Source of the DNA: Pseudomonas grandcourensis
GTDB taxonomy: Bacteria > Pseudomonadota > Gammaproteobacteria > Pseudomonadales > Pseudomonadaceae
Length of the DNA: 64,000 nucleotides
Direction of reading: 5' to 3'
NCBI RefSeq assembly: GCF_039909015.1
Contig: NZ_CP150919.1
Coordinates: 3,262,501-3,326,500 of the forward strand
Positions 44,730 through 54,511 of this stretch are shown piece after piece. The translations under genes were made by a program, and so were the position numbers. The notes under the pieces were generated by a model. It was not told where the DNA came from and did no database searches. It worked only from the letters and a program-made list of their open reading frames with translations. How positions within the stretch are numbered: position 1 is the stretch's first letter; each line of letters starts with the position of its first letter.

Positions 44730-45710
44730 TTATGCCGCGCCGTCGAGGAATTGCTCGGCGTAGTGGCAAGCCACCTGGCGGTTGTCGAGCAGGCGCAGGG
44801 CCGGCTCTTCAGTGCTGCAACGCTCGGTGGCGTACGGGCAGCGCTTGTGGAAGGCGCAGCCGGACGGCGGGTTCAGTGGGTTGGGCAATTCGCCGACGAT
44901 CTTGATTTTCGGCTTGTTCGGATCCGGGTGGATGGCCGGTGTCGCCGACAGCAGTGCCTGGGTGTAGGGGTGAAGGGGACGGGAGTAAATGTCCTCTTTC
45001 GTGCCCATTTCCACCGGGCGACCGAGGTACATCACCATCACGTGGTCGGCCACGTGGCGAACTACTGCCAGGTTGTGGGAGATGAACACGTAGGCGGTGT
45101 TGAACTCTTGCTGCAAATCCATGAACAGGTTGAGCACCTGCGCCTGAATCGACACGTCCAGCGCCGAGGTCGGTTCGTCCGCCACCAGCACTTTCGGTTG
45201 CAGCATCATCGCCCGGGCCAGGGCGATCCGCTGGCGCTGACCGCCGGAGAACATGTGCGGATAACGCTGGTAGTGTTCGGGACGCAAGCCCACCTGCTTC
45301 ATCATCGCCTGGACTTTCTCACGACGTTCCGCGGCGCTCAGATTGGTGTTGATCAATAGTGGCTCTGCCAGCTGATCACCGACTTTCTGCCGTGGGTTCA
45401 ACGAGGCGTACGGGCTCTGGAACACCATCTGCACGTCTTTGCGCAGTTGCTTGCGCTGGGCCTTGTCGGCGCCGGCAACTTCCTGGCCGGCGATTTTCAA
45501 GGAGCCGGAGGACGGCTCTTCGATCAGGGTCAGGGCACGGGCCAGGGTGGATTTGCCGCAACCCGACTCGCCTACGACAGCGAGGGTCTTGCCGGCTTCC
45601 AGTTCGAACGACACGCCGTTGAGGGCGCGTACGGTGGCGTGACCCTTGAACAGGCCTCGGGACACCTCGTAGTGACGGGTCAGGTCGCGGGCGGTAAGAA
45701 CGACGGCCAT
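44730..45710 (-). CDS. dppF: Dipeptide ABC transporter ATP-binding protein DppF
   Basis: A 326-residue ATPase with Walker A VGESGCGKSTLARAL, signature SGGQRQRIALARAM, Walker B VLVADEPTSALDVS and the C-terminal OppF/DppF cysteine cluster CAFHKRCPYATERC that holds an iron-sulfur or metal site. AGGAGG precedes the start, which overlaps the dppD stop by one base (TAATG). It is the last gene of dppABCDF and pairs with DppD. Confidence 0.93.
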   Translation of the reverse strand: MAVVLTARDLTRHYEVSRGLFKGHATVRALNGVSFELEAGKTLAVVGESGCGKSTLARALTLIEEPSSGSLKIAGQEVAGADKAQRKQLRKDVQMVFQSPYASLNPRQKVGDQLAEPLLINTNLSAAERREKVQAMMKQVGLRPEHYQRYPHMFSGGQRQRIALARAMMLQPKVLVADEPTSALDVSIQAQVLNLFMDLQQEFNTAYVFISHNLAVVRHVADHVMVMYLGRPVEMGTKEDIYSRPLHPYTQALLSATPAIHPDPNKPKIKIVGELPNPLNPPSGCAFHKRCPYATERCSTEEPALRLLDNRQVACHYAEQFLDGAA

Positions 45711-46678
45711 TACGCCACCTCCTGGTTCAGCGGGTAGAAGCAGCGAGCGAGGCTGTTGCTTTTCTGGTCAAGGGCCGGACGTTGTTGACGGCAGTTGTCT
45801 TTCACGTACGGGCAGCGCGGCGACAGCAGGCAACCCTGCGGACGGTCGTAGCGACCGGGAACGATGCCCAGCAGGGTCGACAGGCGCGCGGCACCCAGGC
45901 TGTGTTCCGGAATCGCCTTGAGCAGCGCTTCGCTGTACGGGTGTGCCGGGATGTCGAACAGTTGCGGCACCTGACCGACTTCGACCGCCTGGCCGGCGTA
46001 CATCACGCACACGCGCTGGGCGGTTTCGGCCACGACGGCGAGGTCGTGGGTGATCAGCACCAGGCCCATGTTCTGCTCTTTCTGCAACGCCAGCAGCAGG
46101 TCCATGATCTGCGCCTGAATGGTCACGTCGAGTGCCGTGGTCGGTTCGTCGGCGATCAGCAGTTTCGGTTCGCCAGCGATCGCCATGGCAATCGCGACGC
46201 GCTGGCTCATACCACCGGACAGTTGGTGCGGGTAGGCGTCCATACGGCTGGCGGCACCCGGGATTTCAACTTTTTCCAGCAGTTCGATGGCGCGCTTGCG
46301 GGCGGCCTTGCCGGACATTTTCAGGTGCAGGCGTAGCACTTCTTCAATCTGGAAGCCGACGGTGTAGCTCGGGTTCAGCGCGGTCATCGGATCCTGGAAG
46401 ACCATGGACAGGTCTTTACCGACGATCTGTCGACGCTGGCGATTGTTGAGCTTGAGCATGTTCTTGCCGTCGAAATTCAGGGCGTCGGCGGTGACGATCC
46501 CCGGATGCTCGATCAGGCCCATCAGCGCCATCATGGTCACGGACTTGCCGGAACCGGATTCGCCAACGATGGCCAGCACTTCGCCCTTGTCCACTTTCAG
46601 GTCGAGGCCATCGACCACTGGCGTGGCGGTTTTGTCGCCGAAGCGGACGTTGAGATTCTTGATTTCTAGCAGTGACAT
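45710..46678 (-). CDS. dppD: Dipeptide ABC transporter ATP-binding protein DppD
   Basis: A 322-residue ATPase; ATG 46678 follows GAGGAG, so an in-frame start at 46723 is not needed. Walker [16 protein letters not shown], signature [14 protein letters not shown], Walker [15 protein letters not shown], and a cysteine-containing C-terminal motif [14 protein letters not shown]. Together with DppF it drives uptake. It is 10 bases downstream of dppC. Confidence 0.93.
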   Translation of the reverse strand: MSLLEIKNLNVRFGDKTATPVVDGLDLKVDKGEVLAIVGESGSGKSVTMMALMGLIEHPGIVTADALNFDGKNMLKLNNRQRRQIVGKDLSMVFQDPMTALNPSYTVGFQIEEVLRLHLKMSGKAARKRAIELLEKVEIPGAASRMDAYPHQLSGGMSQRVAIAMAIAGEPKLLIADEPTTALDVTIQAQIMDLLLALQKEQNMGLVLITHDLAVVAETAQRVCVMYAGQAVEVGQVPQLFDIPAHPYSEALLKAIPEHSLGAARLSTLLGIVPGRYDRPQGCLLSPRCPYVKDNCRQQRPALDQKSNSLARCFYPLNQEVA

Positions 46679-46688
46679 GGGAATCTCC

Positions 46689-47606
46689 TCAGGCGGCGTT
46701 CTTGAGTTTCGGGTCCAGCGCATCGCGCAGGCCGTCGCCCATCAGGTTGATTGCCAGCACGCTGAGCAAAATGGTCAAACCAGGCAGGCTCACCACCCAC
46801 CAGGCGCGTTCGATGTAGTCGCGGGCCGAAGCCAGCATGGTGCCCCACTCAGGGGTTGGCGGTTGTACGCCAAGGCCGAGGAAGCCCAGTGCGGCGGCAT
46901 CGAGGATCGCCGAGGAGAAGCTCAGGGTGGCCTGAACGATCAGTGGCGCCATGCAGTTGGGCAGCACGGTAACGAACATCAGGCGTGGCAGGCCGGCACC
47001 GGCCAGGCGCGCGGCGGTCACGTAGTCGCGGTTCAGCTCGCCCATCACCGCCGCGCGGGTCAGGCGAACGTAGGACGGCAGGGAGACCACGGCGATGGCA
47101 ATGATGGTGTTGATCAGGCCAGGGCCGAGGATGGCGACAATCGCCACGGCCAGCAGCAGCGATGGCAGGGCCAGCATGATGTCCATCAGACGCATGATGG
47201 TCGGGCCGAGAATCCGCGGGTAGAACCCGGCGAACAGGCCCAGGAGAATCCCCGGGATCAGCGACATCACCACCGACGACAAACCGATCAGCAACGACAG
47301 GCGCGAACCATTGATCAGGCGCGACAGCAGGTCGCGGCCCAGTTCGTCGGTACCGAGCAGGAATTGCAGTTGCCCGCCTTCCAGCCAGGCCGGCGGGGTC
47401 AGCAGGAAATCGCGGTATTGCTCGCTCGGGTCGTGGGGGGCAACCCACGGGGCGAAGATCGCGCAGAAAATCACCAGCAGCATGAACATCAGGCCGGCGA
47501 CGGCGCCTTTGTTCTTGGAGAACGCTTGCCAGAATTCTTTGTACGGAGACGGGTACAGCAGGCTTTGATCGACTGCTACCGATGGAATTGGAGTGGTCAT
47601 GGTCAT
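46689..47606 (-). CDS. dppC: Dipeptide ABC transporter permease DppC
   Basis: About 305 residues. The N-terminal OppC-type segment is [23 protein letters not shown]; the permease core has [20 protein letters not shown] and the EAA loop [18 protein letters not shown]. The start could be ATG 47606 or 47600, both just after the dppB stop. It has six helices and forms the channel with DppB. Confidence 0.92.
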   Translation of the reverse strand: MTMTTPIPSVAVDQSLLYPSPYKEFWQAFSKNKGAVAGLMFMLLVIFCAIFAPWVAPHDPSEQYRDFLLTPPAWLEGGQLQFLLGTDELGRDLLSRLINGSRLSLLIGLSSVVMSLIPGILLGLFAGFYPRILGPTIMRLMDIMLALPSLLLAVAIVAILGPGLINTIIAIAVVSLPSYVRLTRAAVMGELNRDYVTAARLAGAGLPRLMFVTVLPNCMAPLIVQATLSFSSAILDAAALGFLGLGVQPPTPEWGTMLASARDYIERAWWVVSLPGLTILLSVLAINLMGDGLRDALDPKLKNAA

Positions 47607-47610
47607 GATC

Positions 47611-48621
47611 TCAGCGCTGGTGACGGATGCGTGGGTTGGCAAAGCCGTAGAGGATGTCCACTACGAAATTGACCACAATCACCAGGCAGGCGATTAACAG
47701 GATGCCGTTTTGCACGACGGGGTAATCCCGGGCGCCAATGGCTTCGATCAGCCATTTGCCGATGCCGGGCCACGAGAAGATGGTTTCAGTCAGGACCGCA
47801 CCGGCCAGCAGGGTGCCGACTTGCAGGCCGACCACCGTCAGTACCGGAATCAGCGCGTTACGCAGACCGTGCACGAACACCACGCGCGATGGCGACAGGC
47901 CCTTGGCCTTGGCGGTGCGAATGTAGTCTTCACGCAGCACTTCGAGCATCGAAGAACGGGTCATCCGCGCGATCACCGCCAGCGGGATGGTGCCGAGCAC
48001 GATGGCCGGCAGGATCAGGTGATGCAGGGCATCGAGGAACGCGCCGACGTCATCGGCCAGCAGCGTATCGATCAGCATGAAGCCGGTACGCGGCTCGATG
48101 TCGTAGAGCAGGTCGATCCGCCCGGATACCGGGGTCCAGCCCAGGCTTACCGAGAAGAACATGATCAGGATCAGGCCCCACCAGAAGATCGGCATCGAGT
48201 ATCCCGCCAGGGAGACACCCATCACCCCATGGTCGAACAGGGACCCTCGCTTGAGTGCCGCGATCACCCCGGCCAGAAGGCCCAGGATGCCGGCGAACAA
48301 CAGGGCGGCCATGGACAGTTCCAGGGTCGCGGGGAACAGGGAAGTGAATTCGCTCCAAACGCTTTCACGGGTCCGCAGGGATTCCCCGAGATCGCCGTGG
48401 GCCAGCTTGCCGATGTAATCCAGGTACTGGGCATACAGGGGTTTGTTCAGACCTAGGCGTTCCATTGCCTGAGCGTGCATTTCGGGATCGACCCTACGTT
48501 CTCCCATCATGACTTCTACGGGGTCGCCCGGGATCATGCGAATCAACGCGAAAGTCAGCAGGGTGATGCCGAAGAACGTGGGGATCAACAACCCCAGTCG
48601 GCGGGTAATGAAACTCAGCAT
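47611..48621 (-). CDS. dppB: Dipeptide ABC transporter permease DppB
   Basis: A 336-residue permease starting MLSFITRRLGLLIPTFFG with the OppB/DppB pattern FALIRMIPGDPVEVMMGERRVDPE, LYAQYLDYIGKLAHGDLGES and EAA loop REDYIRTAKAKGLSPSRV. AAGGAG lies upstream. A 207-base gap with a hairpin separates it from dppA, so its expression may be lower than that of the binding protein. Confidence 0.93.
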   Translation of the reverse strand: MLSFITRRLGLLIPTFFGITLLTFALIRMIPGDPVEVMMGERRVDPEMHAQAMERLGLNKPLYAQYLDYIGKLAHGDLGESLRTRESVWSEFTSLFPATLELSMAALLFAGILGLLAGVIAALKRGSLFDHGVMGVSLAGYSMPIFWWGLILIMFFSVSLGWTPVSGRIDLLYDIEPRTGFMLIDTLLADDVGAFLDALHHLILPAIVLGTIPLAVIARMTRSSMLEVLREDYIRTAKAKGLSPSRVVFVHGLRNALIPVLTVVGLQVGTLLAGAVLTETIFSWPGIGKWLIEAIGARDYPVVQNGILLIACLVIVVNFVVDILYGFANPRIRHQR

Positions 48622-48802
48622 TTGGGTTAATCACTCCTTATTATTTTTCTAATGCCGGTCAGCGTGCTGGCCGTACCCAACAGTTCAGGCCTGCACGGGT
48701 AGAGGCTCCGGCTCGACGTTTCCCGGCGTGGCGATTGATTGTTTTGGTTGTCGCTGGTGAGGAAGTCCTCGCCGGTCTCGCGCCGGCTCGAGGAAGGCGA
48801 AG

Positions 48803-48822
48803 GGGGCCGCTTGGCCGGCCCC
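48803..48822 (-). terminator. Hairpin between dppA and dppB, possible attenuator
   Basis: GGGGCCG pairs with CGGCCCC around a six-base loop, starting 7 bases after the dppA stop. There is no T-run, so it is more likely to stabilise the dppA transcript or cause partial termination than to end it fully. Confidence 0.4.
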
Positions 48823-48828
48823 TGTCGC

Positions 48829-50430
48829 TCACTGATCGTTGTAGACGCCGTAGAAGCTGCTGAGTCCGAAGGGACTGATCTGGAAGTCCTGCACACTGGT
48901 GCGCATCGGCTGGTAGACCGTGGAGTGGGCGATCGGGGTCATCGGTACCTGCGCTTTGAGGACATGCTGCGCTTCTTTGTACAGCGCGGTGCGCTTTTCC
49001 ACATCGGCGGTGGCCTCGGCGGCCTTCACCAGTTTGTCGTAGCCAGCATCGCACCACTTGGAGAAGTTGTTGCCGTTGACCGCGTTACAGGTGTAGAGGG
49101 TGCCCAGCCAATTGTCCGGGTCACCGTTGTCGCCAGTGAAGCCGATCAGCATGGCGTCGTGTTCGCCGGCGTGGCCGCGCTTGATGTACTCGCCCCATTC
49201 GTAGCTGACGATGTTGGCCTTGATGCCGATTTTGGCCCAGTCGGCCTGGAGCATTTCGGCCATCAGCTTGGCGTTGGGGTTGTAGGGGCGCTGCACCGGC
49301 ATGGCCCAGAGGGTGATTTCTGTGCCTTCTTTTACGCCTGCAGCCTTCAGCAGCGCCTTGGCTTTTTCCGGGTTGTAGCCGGCGTCCTTGATGGTCTCGT
49401 CGTAGGACCATTGGGTCGGCGGCAGGCCGTTGACGGCCAACTGGCCGGCGCCCTGGTAAACGGCGTCGATGATGGCTTTCTTGTTTACCGCCATGTCTAG
49501 CGCCTGGCGTACTTCGAGCTTGTCGAACGGCTTGCGGGTGAAGTTGTAGGCGATGTAGCCAAGGTTGAAGCCTGGTTGACTGGGCATCTTGATGTTCTTG
49601 TCTTCCTGCAGCGGCTTGATATCGGCCGGGCGCGGGAAGGAGGTGATCTGGCATTCGTTCTTTTTCAGCTTTTGCATGCGCACCGAGGCGTCGGTGGTGA
49701 TGGCGAAGATCAGATTGTCGATCTTCACGTCTTCAGGCTTCCAGTAATCCTTGTTGCCCTTGTAGCGAATCTGGGCGTCTTTCTGGTACTTGCTGAACAC
49801 GAACGGGCCAGTGCCGATCGGCTTTTGGTTGATGTCCTGGGCCTTGCCTTCCTTGAGCAACTGGTCGGTGTATTCGGCCGACTGGATCGAGGCGAAGCTC
49901 ATGGCCAGGTTCTGGATGAAGGCTGCGTCGACACCCTTGAGGGTGAACTTGACGGTATGGTCGTCGACTTTTTCGACCTTGGTGATGTTTTCGTTCATCC
50001 CCATGTCGGTGAAGTAGGGGAATTCGGTGGGGTAGGCCTTGCGGAACGGCATGTCCTTGTCGAGCATGCGGTTGAAGGTGAACAGCACGTCGTCGGCGTT
50101 GAAGTCGCGGGTCGGATTGAAGTAGTCGGTGGTGTGGAACTTTACCCCGTCCCGCAGGTGGAAGGTGTAGGTCAGGCCATCGGGAGAAACGTCCCAGCTG
50201 GTTGCCAGGCCCGGGATGACCTTGGTGCCGCCACGTTCGAACTGCGAGAGACGGTTGAATACGGTTTCGGCTGAGGCGTCGAAGTCGGTCCCCGTGGTGT
50301 ATTGGCCTGGGTCGAAGCCAGCCGGGCTGCCTTCGGAGCAGAACACCAGGTTGCTGGCGGCGTGGGTGAAGCCGGAACCGAGGATCAGGCCGGCGGCGAT
50401 CATGGTCTTGAGCGTGGTCTTTTTGCGCAT
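48829..50430 (-). CDS. dppA: Periplasmic dipeptide-binding protein DppA
   Basis: A 533-residue protein with signal peptide (MRKKTTLKTMIAAGLILGSG, cut near THAAS). The SBP_bac_5 fold shows CSEGSPAGFDPGQYTTGTDFDA, AETVFNRLSQFERGGTKVIPGLA and PLLINT-free closing motifs such as WLGTLYTCNAVNGNNFSKWC. GAGGTTCGC precedes ATG 50430. It binds dipeptides for the DppBCDF channel. Two operator-like sites lie about 200 bases upstream, shared with the regulator system at 50692. Confidence 0.92.
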   Translation of the reverse strand: MRKKTTLKTMIAAGLILGSGFTHAASNLVFCSEGSPAGFDPGQYTTGTDFDASAETVFNRLSQFERGGTKVIPGLATSWDVSPDGLTYTFHLRDGVKFHTTDYFNPTRDFNADDVLFTFNRMLDKDMPFRKAYPTEFPYFTDMGMNENITKVEKVDDHTVKFTLKGVDAAFIQNLAMSFASIQSAEYTDQLLKEGKAQDINQKPIGTGPFVFSKYQKDAQIRYKGNKDYWKPEDVKIDNLIFAITTDASVRMQKLKKNECQITSFPRPADIKPLQEDKNIKMPSQPGFNLGYIAYNFTRKPFDKLEVRQALDMAVNKKAIIDAVYQGAGQLAVNGLPPTQWSYDETIKDAGYNPEKAKALLKAAGVKEGTEITLWAMPVQRPYNPNAKLMAEMLQADWAKIGIKANIVSYEWGEYIKRGHAGEHDAMLIGFTGDNGDPDNWLGTLYTCNAVNGNNFSKWCDAGYDKLVKAAEATADVEKRTALYKEAQHVLKAQVPMTPIAHSTVYQPMRTSVQDFQISPFGLSSFYGVYNDQ

Positions 50431-50624
50431 GCGAACCTCATTGTTGTTATTTTTGAGGGCGGCAGATCAGGTAATCCATTCCTGGGGGGATGCACCTGAC
50501 CCTGCGGCTTTACGGGCTGTAGGCTGCCTGTCATTTGCGAACAGGCAGCCGAAGGCCGACGTCCTGGCTCGGGCGGTAGCGCTGAAAGGGGGAGAGATGC
50601 TCGTGCCACCACCGGCCGAGGCAA

Positions 50625-50661
50625 AAATTAAGTCAATCTAAAATTAAATTCAACTTAAATT
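50625..50661. promoter_or_regulatory. Two overlapping operator-like sites upstream of dppA
   Basis: 50625-50645 reads AAATTAAGTCAATCTAAAAT(T), and 50641-50661 carries the same pattern on the other strand. Both match the two sites at 51332-51386. The consensus is close to AAWTTAAGTNNNNCTNAAATT. They lie between dppA and the XRE-cupin gene, so the regulator probably binds here. Confidence 0.55.
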
Positions 50662-50691
50662 CAGTGATACTTACTTTTTTGAGGCGACCGG

Positions 50692-51258
50692 TCAGGCCGT
50701 GGGGTGATCGTCGAGCAGGCCCCCCATGGTGGTGACGACCAGGACTTCGGCAACATCGTCGCCAGAATTAGCGATGGAATGCTGCTTGGTGGAGTCGAAA
50801 TGCACTGATCCCCCCGGGCCGAGCGGGTAGGTGTGGCCTTCGATGGTGTAGACGATTTGCCCGGAGAGCACATAGGTAAACTCTGCGCCTTCGTGGGAGA
50901 TGAGCTCGGACTGGTAGCCCACCGCCATGGTCATCTTCATCGCGTTGATCAGGTTGCCGGGGAAGTTGCTGGACAGGCGCTCGTAGACCAGCGGCTGGCT
51001 GCCGATGGAGTACCGCACGCGCTGGCCCTGGTGGGAGTCGGGCTGGGGCTGGGCGGGCTGGTCGAACAGGGTGTTGAGCGGAACGCCCAAGGCATTTGCG
51101 ATTCTCGCCAGCGAGGAGATGGACACGCCAGTGAGGTTACGCTCCGCCTGGGACAGGAAACTGGCTGTGAGGCCTGTTTCAGTGGCGACTTGGTTCAGGG
51201 TCTTGTTAGCGGCGCGACGGTGGCGGCGCAGCCGTTCCCCGATCTGTTCTGCGGTCAT
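50692..51258 (-). CDS. XRE-family regulator with C-terminal cupin domain
   Basis: A 188-residue protein starting MTAEQIGERLRRHRRAANK; an in-frame start at 51402 would run through the operator region and is rejected. HTH_3 at about residues 5-60 (LNQVATETGLTASFLSQAE, then VSISSLARIANALGVPLNTLF), and a cupin_2 sensor at 110-185 (HEGAEFTYVLSGQIVYTIEG, YPLGPGGSVHFDSTKQHSI). Such regulators control amine or amino-acid uptake and breakdown genes. It lies between dppA and the M24 peptidase, with two operator-like sites in each promoter. Confidence 0.92.
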   Translation of the reverse strand: MTAEQIGERLRRHRRAANKTLNQVATETGLTASFLSQAERNLTGVSISSLARIANALGVPLNTLFDQPAQPQPDSHQGQRVRYSIGSQPLVYERLSSNFPGNLINAMKMTMAVGYQSELISHEGAEFTYVLSGQIVYTIEGHTYPLGPGGSVHFDSTKQHSIANSGDDVAEVLVVTTMGGLLDDHPTA

Positions 51259-51331
51259 TGGCGTGGCTCGTGTTCTGAAAGGCGCCAGTATAGCGGGCAG
51301 CGCATTGTCGAAAAGGCTTTTCGCCTGATTG

Positions 51332-51386
51332 AAATTAAGTAGCACTGAAAATACGCATTGACGCGAGTTTAAGTCAGGCTTAAATT
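51332..51386. promoter_or_regulatory. Two operator-like sites between the XRE gene and the M24 peptidase gene
   Basis: 51332-51352 (AAATTAAGTAGCACTGAAAA+T) and 51366-51386 (AGTTTAAGTCAGGCTTAAAT+T) share the pattern of the two sites upstream of dppA. The second includes the dyad TTTAAG-N5-CTTAAA. The centres are 34 bases apart, about three helical turns. Confidence 0.6.
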
Positions 51387-51418
51387 TTGAGCGCTGCAAC
51401 ATAACTCAGGAGAATGAG

Positions 51419-52636
51419 ATGACAGTGGGTGTAGGTGGCAAAACTCCGGAACAGGCGCTGGCCGGCCTGGCGAAGATGACCGAGGGCATGCAGCCCATCG
51501 GCCTCGACGAATACCAGTCACGCATTGCCAAGGCCCAGGGCCTGATGCGAGAGCAGGGCATCGCCGCCCTCTACCTGAACGCTGGCAGCAACCTGTGCTA
51601 CTTCACCGGAGTGAAGTGGAGCCCGAGCGAACGCATGGTCGGCGCCGTGCTGCCCGCCAACGGCCCACTGGCCTATATCGCCCCGGCCTTCGAAGAGGGC
51701 ACCATCCGCGACTTCCGCGAAGTGGATGGGGTTATCCATGGTTGGCATGAGCACGAGAGTCCGTACCGCCTGCTGCTCGACATGCTCGCAGGAATGGGCA
51801 TCGCCGCCGACGCAGTGGTGGGCCTGTGTCCGTCCCTGGCGTTCTTCATGTTCGACGCAATCCGCCGCCTCGGATCGGGCTTCGAGTTCGTAGACGCTTC
51901 TTGCGTGATAAGCCTGTGTCGCTATCACAAGTCCGCTACAGAATTGGCGCTGATGCAGCGCGCCAAAGACATGACCTTGCAAGTGCACAAGGCTGCCGCC
52001 AGCATCCTGCGCGCAGGCATCAGCACCACCGAGGTTGCCGAGTTCATCCGCGAGGCGCACCGCAAGGTGGGCGCGCCGGGCTCGACCTTCTGCATTGTGC
52101 TATTCGGCGAGGCCAGCGCCTTCCCCCATGGGGTGAAGCACGCGCAGGTGCTCAAGGACGGCGACATGGTGCTGATCGACACGGGCTGCCTGCTCCACGG
52201 CTACCAGTCGGATATCACTCGCAGTTACGTGTTCGGCACCCCGAGCGACCGCCAGCGCGCCATGTGGAACCTGGAAAAGGCCGCCCAGCAGGCCGCCTTC
52301 GACGCCGCGCGCCTGGGCGAACCCTGCCAGGTGGTGGATGCCGCCGCGCGGCTTAGCCTGGAAGCCGCCGGCCTCGGCCCGGACTACCAGTTACCCGGCT
52401 TGCCGCACCGCACCGGACATGGCATCGGCCTGGACATTCACGAAGGGCCCTACCTGGTGCGTGGTGACCAGACACCGCTGGCCGAGGGCATGTGCTTCTC
52501 CAATGAGCCGATGATTTGCGTGCCGGGCGAGTTCGGCATTCGCCTGGAGGATCATTTCTACATGACCGCCACTGGCCCGCGCTGGTTTACCCAGCCGAGC
52601 CATTCCTTAGACGACCCGTTCGGGTTGGAGGCCTGA
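51419..52636 (+). CDS. M24-family metallopeptidase (Xaa-Pro dipeptidase type)
   Basis: A 405-residue pita-bread enzyme; AGGAG lies 6 bases before ATG 51419. The N-terminal creatinase-like domain includes LYLNAGSNLCYFTGVKWSPSER. The five metal ligands are visible: Asp in MVLIDTGCLLHGYQSDITRS (two Asp), His in HRTGHGIGLDIHEGP, Glu in CFSNEPMICV and Glu in GIRLEDHFYM. It should hydrolyse Xaa-Pro or similar dipeptides in the cytoplasm, a natural partner for the Dpp importer under the same XRE regulator. Confidence 0.92.
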   Translation: MTVGVGGKTPEQALAGLAKMTEGMQPIGLDEYQSRIAKAQGLMREQGIAALYLNAGSNLCYFTGVKWSPSERMVGAVLPANGPLAYIAPAFEEGTIRDFREVDGVIHGWHEHESPYRLLLDMLAGMGIAADAVVGLCPSLAFFMFDAIRRLGSGFEFVDASCVISLCRYHKSATELALMQRAKDMTLQVHKAAASILRAGISTTEVAEFIREAHRKVGAPGSTFCIVLFGEASAFPHGVKHAQVLKDGDMVLIDTGCLLHGYQSDITRSYVFGTPSDRQRAMWNLEKAAQQAAFDAARLGEPCQVVDAAARLSLEAAGLGPDYQLPGLPHRTGHGIGLDIHEGPYLVRGDQTPLAEGMCFSNEPMICVPGEFGIRLEDHFYMTATGPRWFTQPSHSLDDPFGLEA

Positions 52637-53167
52637 GGGCAGGCGATTGTCCGAGGTGGCCAGCCATTGAGGAGGACTTGAGGTGGATTGCACACAGCCT
52701 TTTTAGAACAACCGCATGCGAAGCAAATGTCCTACGAATCTGTGTGCCGGTGAGGCAGGTATGCCAAACGACGGAGTTATCTGTCAGGGTCCGGTAGCAA
52801 TCGCGATCGGGCCTGGCATCGATGATAGGGCTCTCAAACCGTCGCTCAATGACATCGGCGACGTCAGCAAAAACAATCTCAATGTTGGCCCGAGCGACTG
52901 AGTTCTGACGGGCTCGGGGAATGTATCGGGTGGCACACCAGGACAGGTACTGCTTCAACAGCCGCAGGTACTGAGAGCGGAGTAAGTTCGGGGTCATTCC
53001 TGGGCGCTTGATTCGTAGCATATGGTCGGACTCGGTACGATTGGTTCCAGACTGGAGGGAGCAGGGCAGTGCCCCCGCAATCCGCTGGCAGCGCGAGCGA
53101 TTGCCGTTGCTGATGACAACGCTGGAAATGGTCGCTCCAAGTTTGCAGGCATTAGGGGAGATTTACT
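52637..53167. other. Gene-poor stretch at the edge of the AT-rich region
   Basis: About 530 bases without a convincing gene. A minus-strand frame reading FADVADVIERRFE near 52850 has no ribosome site. Its DNA (CGCTCAATGACATCGGCGAC) is nearly the same as CGCTCAATGACGTCGGCGAC at about 54574, so it may be a decayed fragment related to the small ORF at 54512. Confidence 0.4.
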
Positions 53168-53928
53168 TTAGCTGGGTTCATCCTTGCAGGACGCGTCTAT
53201 CTTTCCGGGCACCCACCGTGGGTACATCCAGTTGGCAATAAACCAGTCCTGCTGAAGGCTACCGTCTTTGGCAAAAATGTCTTTTCCTTCAGCCAGCTTG
53301 AAATCGAATGTTTGTAGCTCTTTACTATTTCCTGAGTACAGCGTTAGCTCGATGGCTGAGTGGGGACCAAAAAGCTTCGAAAAACTTTTATTCACTTCAT
53401 CGACGAAGAAGTTTTCGGTGATGGTGAACGGGTCTTCAGGCGTCGGAACATGAATGTCTTTTAGTGCACCGCCTTCGAGCCACGCAGCCAAGCCAGGTAA
53501 ATGAACGCTGTCTGATACCCTCAGCCAGACCGTTTCGCCAGGATCAATTTTGATGGGTGTATTCGCGTTGGGATCGTCCGTAAGCACGCACTGACCAAAC
53601 ACACCAGGGCGGCCAAGCGTAGCGGTGTCACTTTTGACTATTTTGATCTTCGCCGACGTTAGGTCCCATAGTTTCTGAGTTGGAACTGTACAAACACATC
53701 GTCTTGGCCTTCAGTGTTGACAGGGCTGATTCGGTAAGGCTTGAGCCTCGCTCGAACAACGCTCAACGAGCTGGTGTCATCTCCCCGTAGTTGGCTGATG
53801 AATGAGATCACGCTGGTGCTGTCACTGAGGAAGCCAACAACCGCTACCAGCACACCTACCGAGCAGAGCCTCTTCGCAGTCAAACTGGTTCTTATAGATC
53901 GCACCATGAATTTGAGTTTCTGAAGCAA
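53168..53928 (-). pseudogene. Frameshifted gene for a single-pass membrane protein
   Basis: Two minus-strand frames join into one coherent protein of about 250 residues. The first starts at TTG 53928 behind AAAGGAA and has one helix (LCSVGVLVAVVGFLSDS). It stops at 53659 after VFVQFQLRNYGT. Reading the other frame through the same point gives WDLTSAKIKIVKSDTATLGR, then GVFGQCVLTDDPNANTP and on to 53168. A single indel near 53665-53675 would explain this. It may be a true mutation or a sequencing error. No family was recognised; the C-terminal part looks extracytoplasmic. Confidence 0.6.
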
Positions 53929-54027
53929 AAGAATTTCCTTTCATTCTCTCGATTATTGGTTCGTAAGCCTCCGCCGAAGTCACCTTGCGTGACTCAGGTC
54001 GGCTTCCACCGGTACAGCAGCAGTTGG

Positions 54028-54258
54028 TTAATCTCGATTGCCCGCTGCGTCGGCAGACTTCGACGATTTACTCCCAACTAATCGCAGCACCTCCAGCGCT
54101 ACGGACAATCCGCCTTTATCAGTACCGTGATTCCGAACCTGACGGTGGCAAGCCCCCACGAGGATCAGTTTTTTGGCTCGACGCCCTAGGGTGTCTCCGC
54201 ATACCTCATATTCTGCGGTGTGGGTGATGCCTTCATTGAGTAAAGAGAGTTGTTGCAC
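54028..54258 (-). CDS. Small hypothetical ORF
   Basis: A 76-residue frame from GTG 54258 with AGGAG 7 bases upstream: MQQLSLLNEGITHTAEYEV, then GRRAKKLILVGACHRQVRN. Good ribosome site, no signal peptide and no recognised family. It may be a small island gene or chance. Confidence 0.4.
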   Translation of the reverse strand: MQQLSLLNEGITHTAEYEVCGDTLGRRAKKLILVGACHRQVRNHGTDKGGLSVALEVLRLVGSKSSKSADAAGNRD

Positions 54259-54511
54259 AATTCGACTCCTGATGGAAAAAAGAGCTGTGCGCAGGCACGA
54301 TTAATTATGGCTCGAAAGAGGGGCCAAGCAGGCCGGTATTGAAGCACGGTTCAAGACATTTTGAATCGACGGAAACCATCTCCTGGTTAGTTTTCCAGAG
54401 GCATAGGGGAGGGGCGCTGGGGCAGCCGGTTGAATCTACAGCCAACAGCAGACATTCATCAATTTCGCTATCAAAGCAAGAGGGCCTAAGCCATCAAAAC
54501 CCCCGCTTTGC

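Noticed and set aside
46404..47672. A 422-codon plus-strand frame across dppD and dppC
   Set aside because: Gln/His/Arg-rich sequence typical of a shadow frame; the minus-strand dpp genes explain the region.
52587..53021. Minus-strand frame of 144 codons after the M24 peptidase gene
   Set aside because: No ribosome site, runs into the peptidase 3' end and shows no family pattern; it may be gene debris and is described as such in the intergenic entry.
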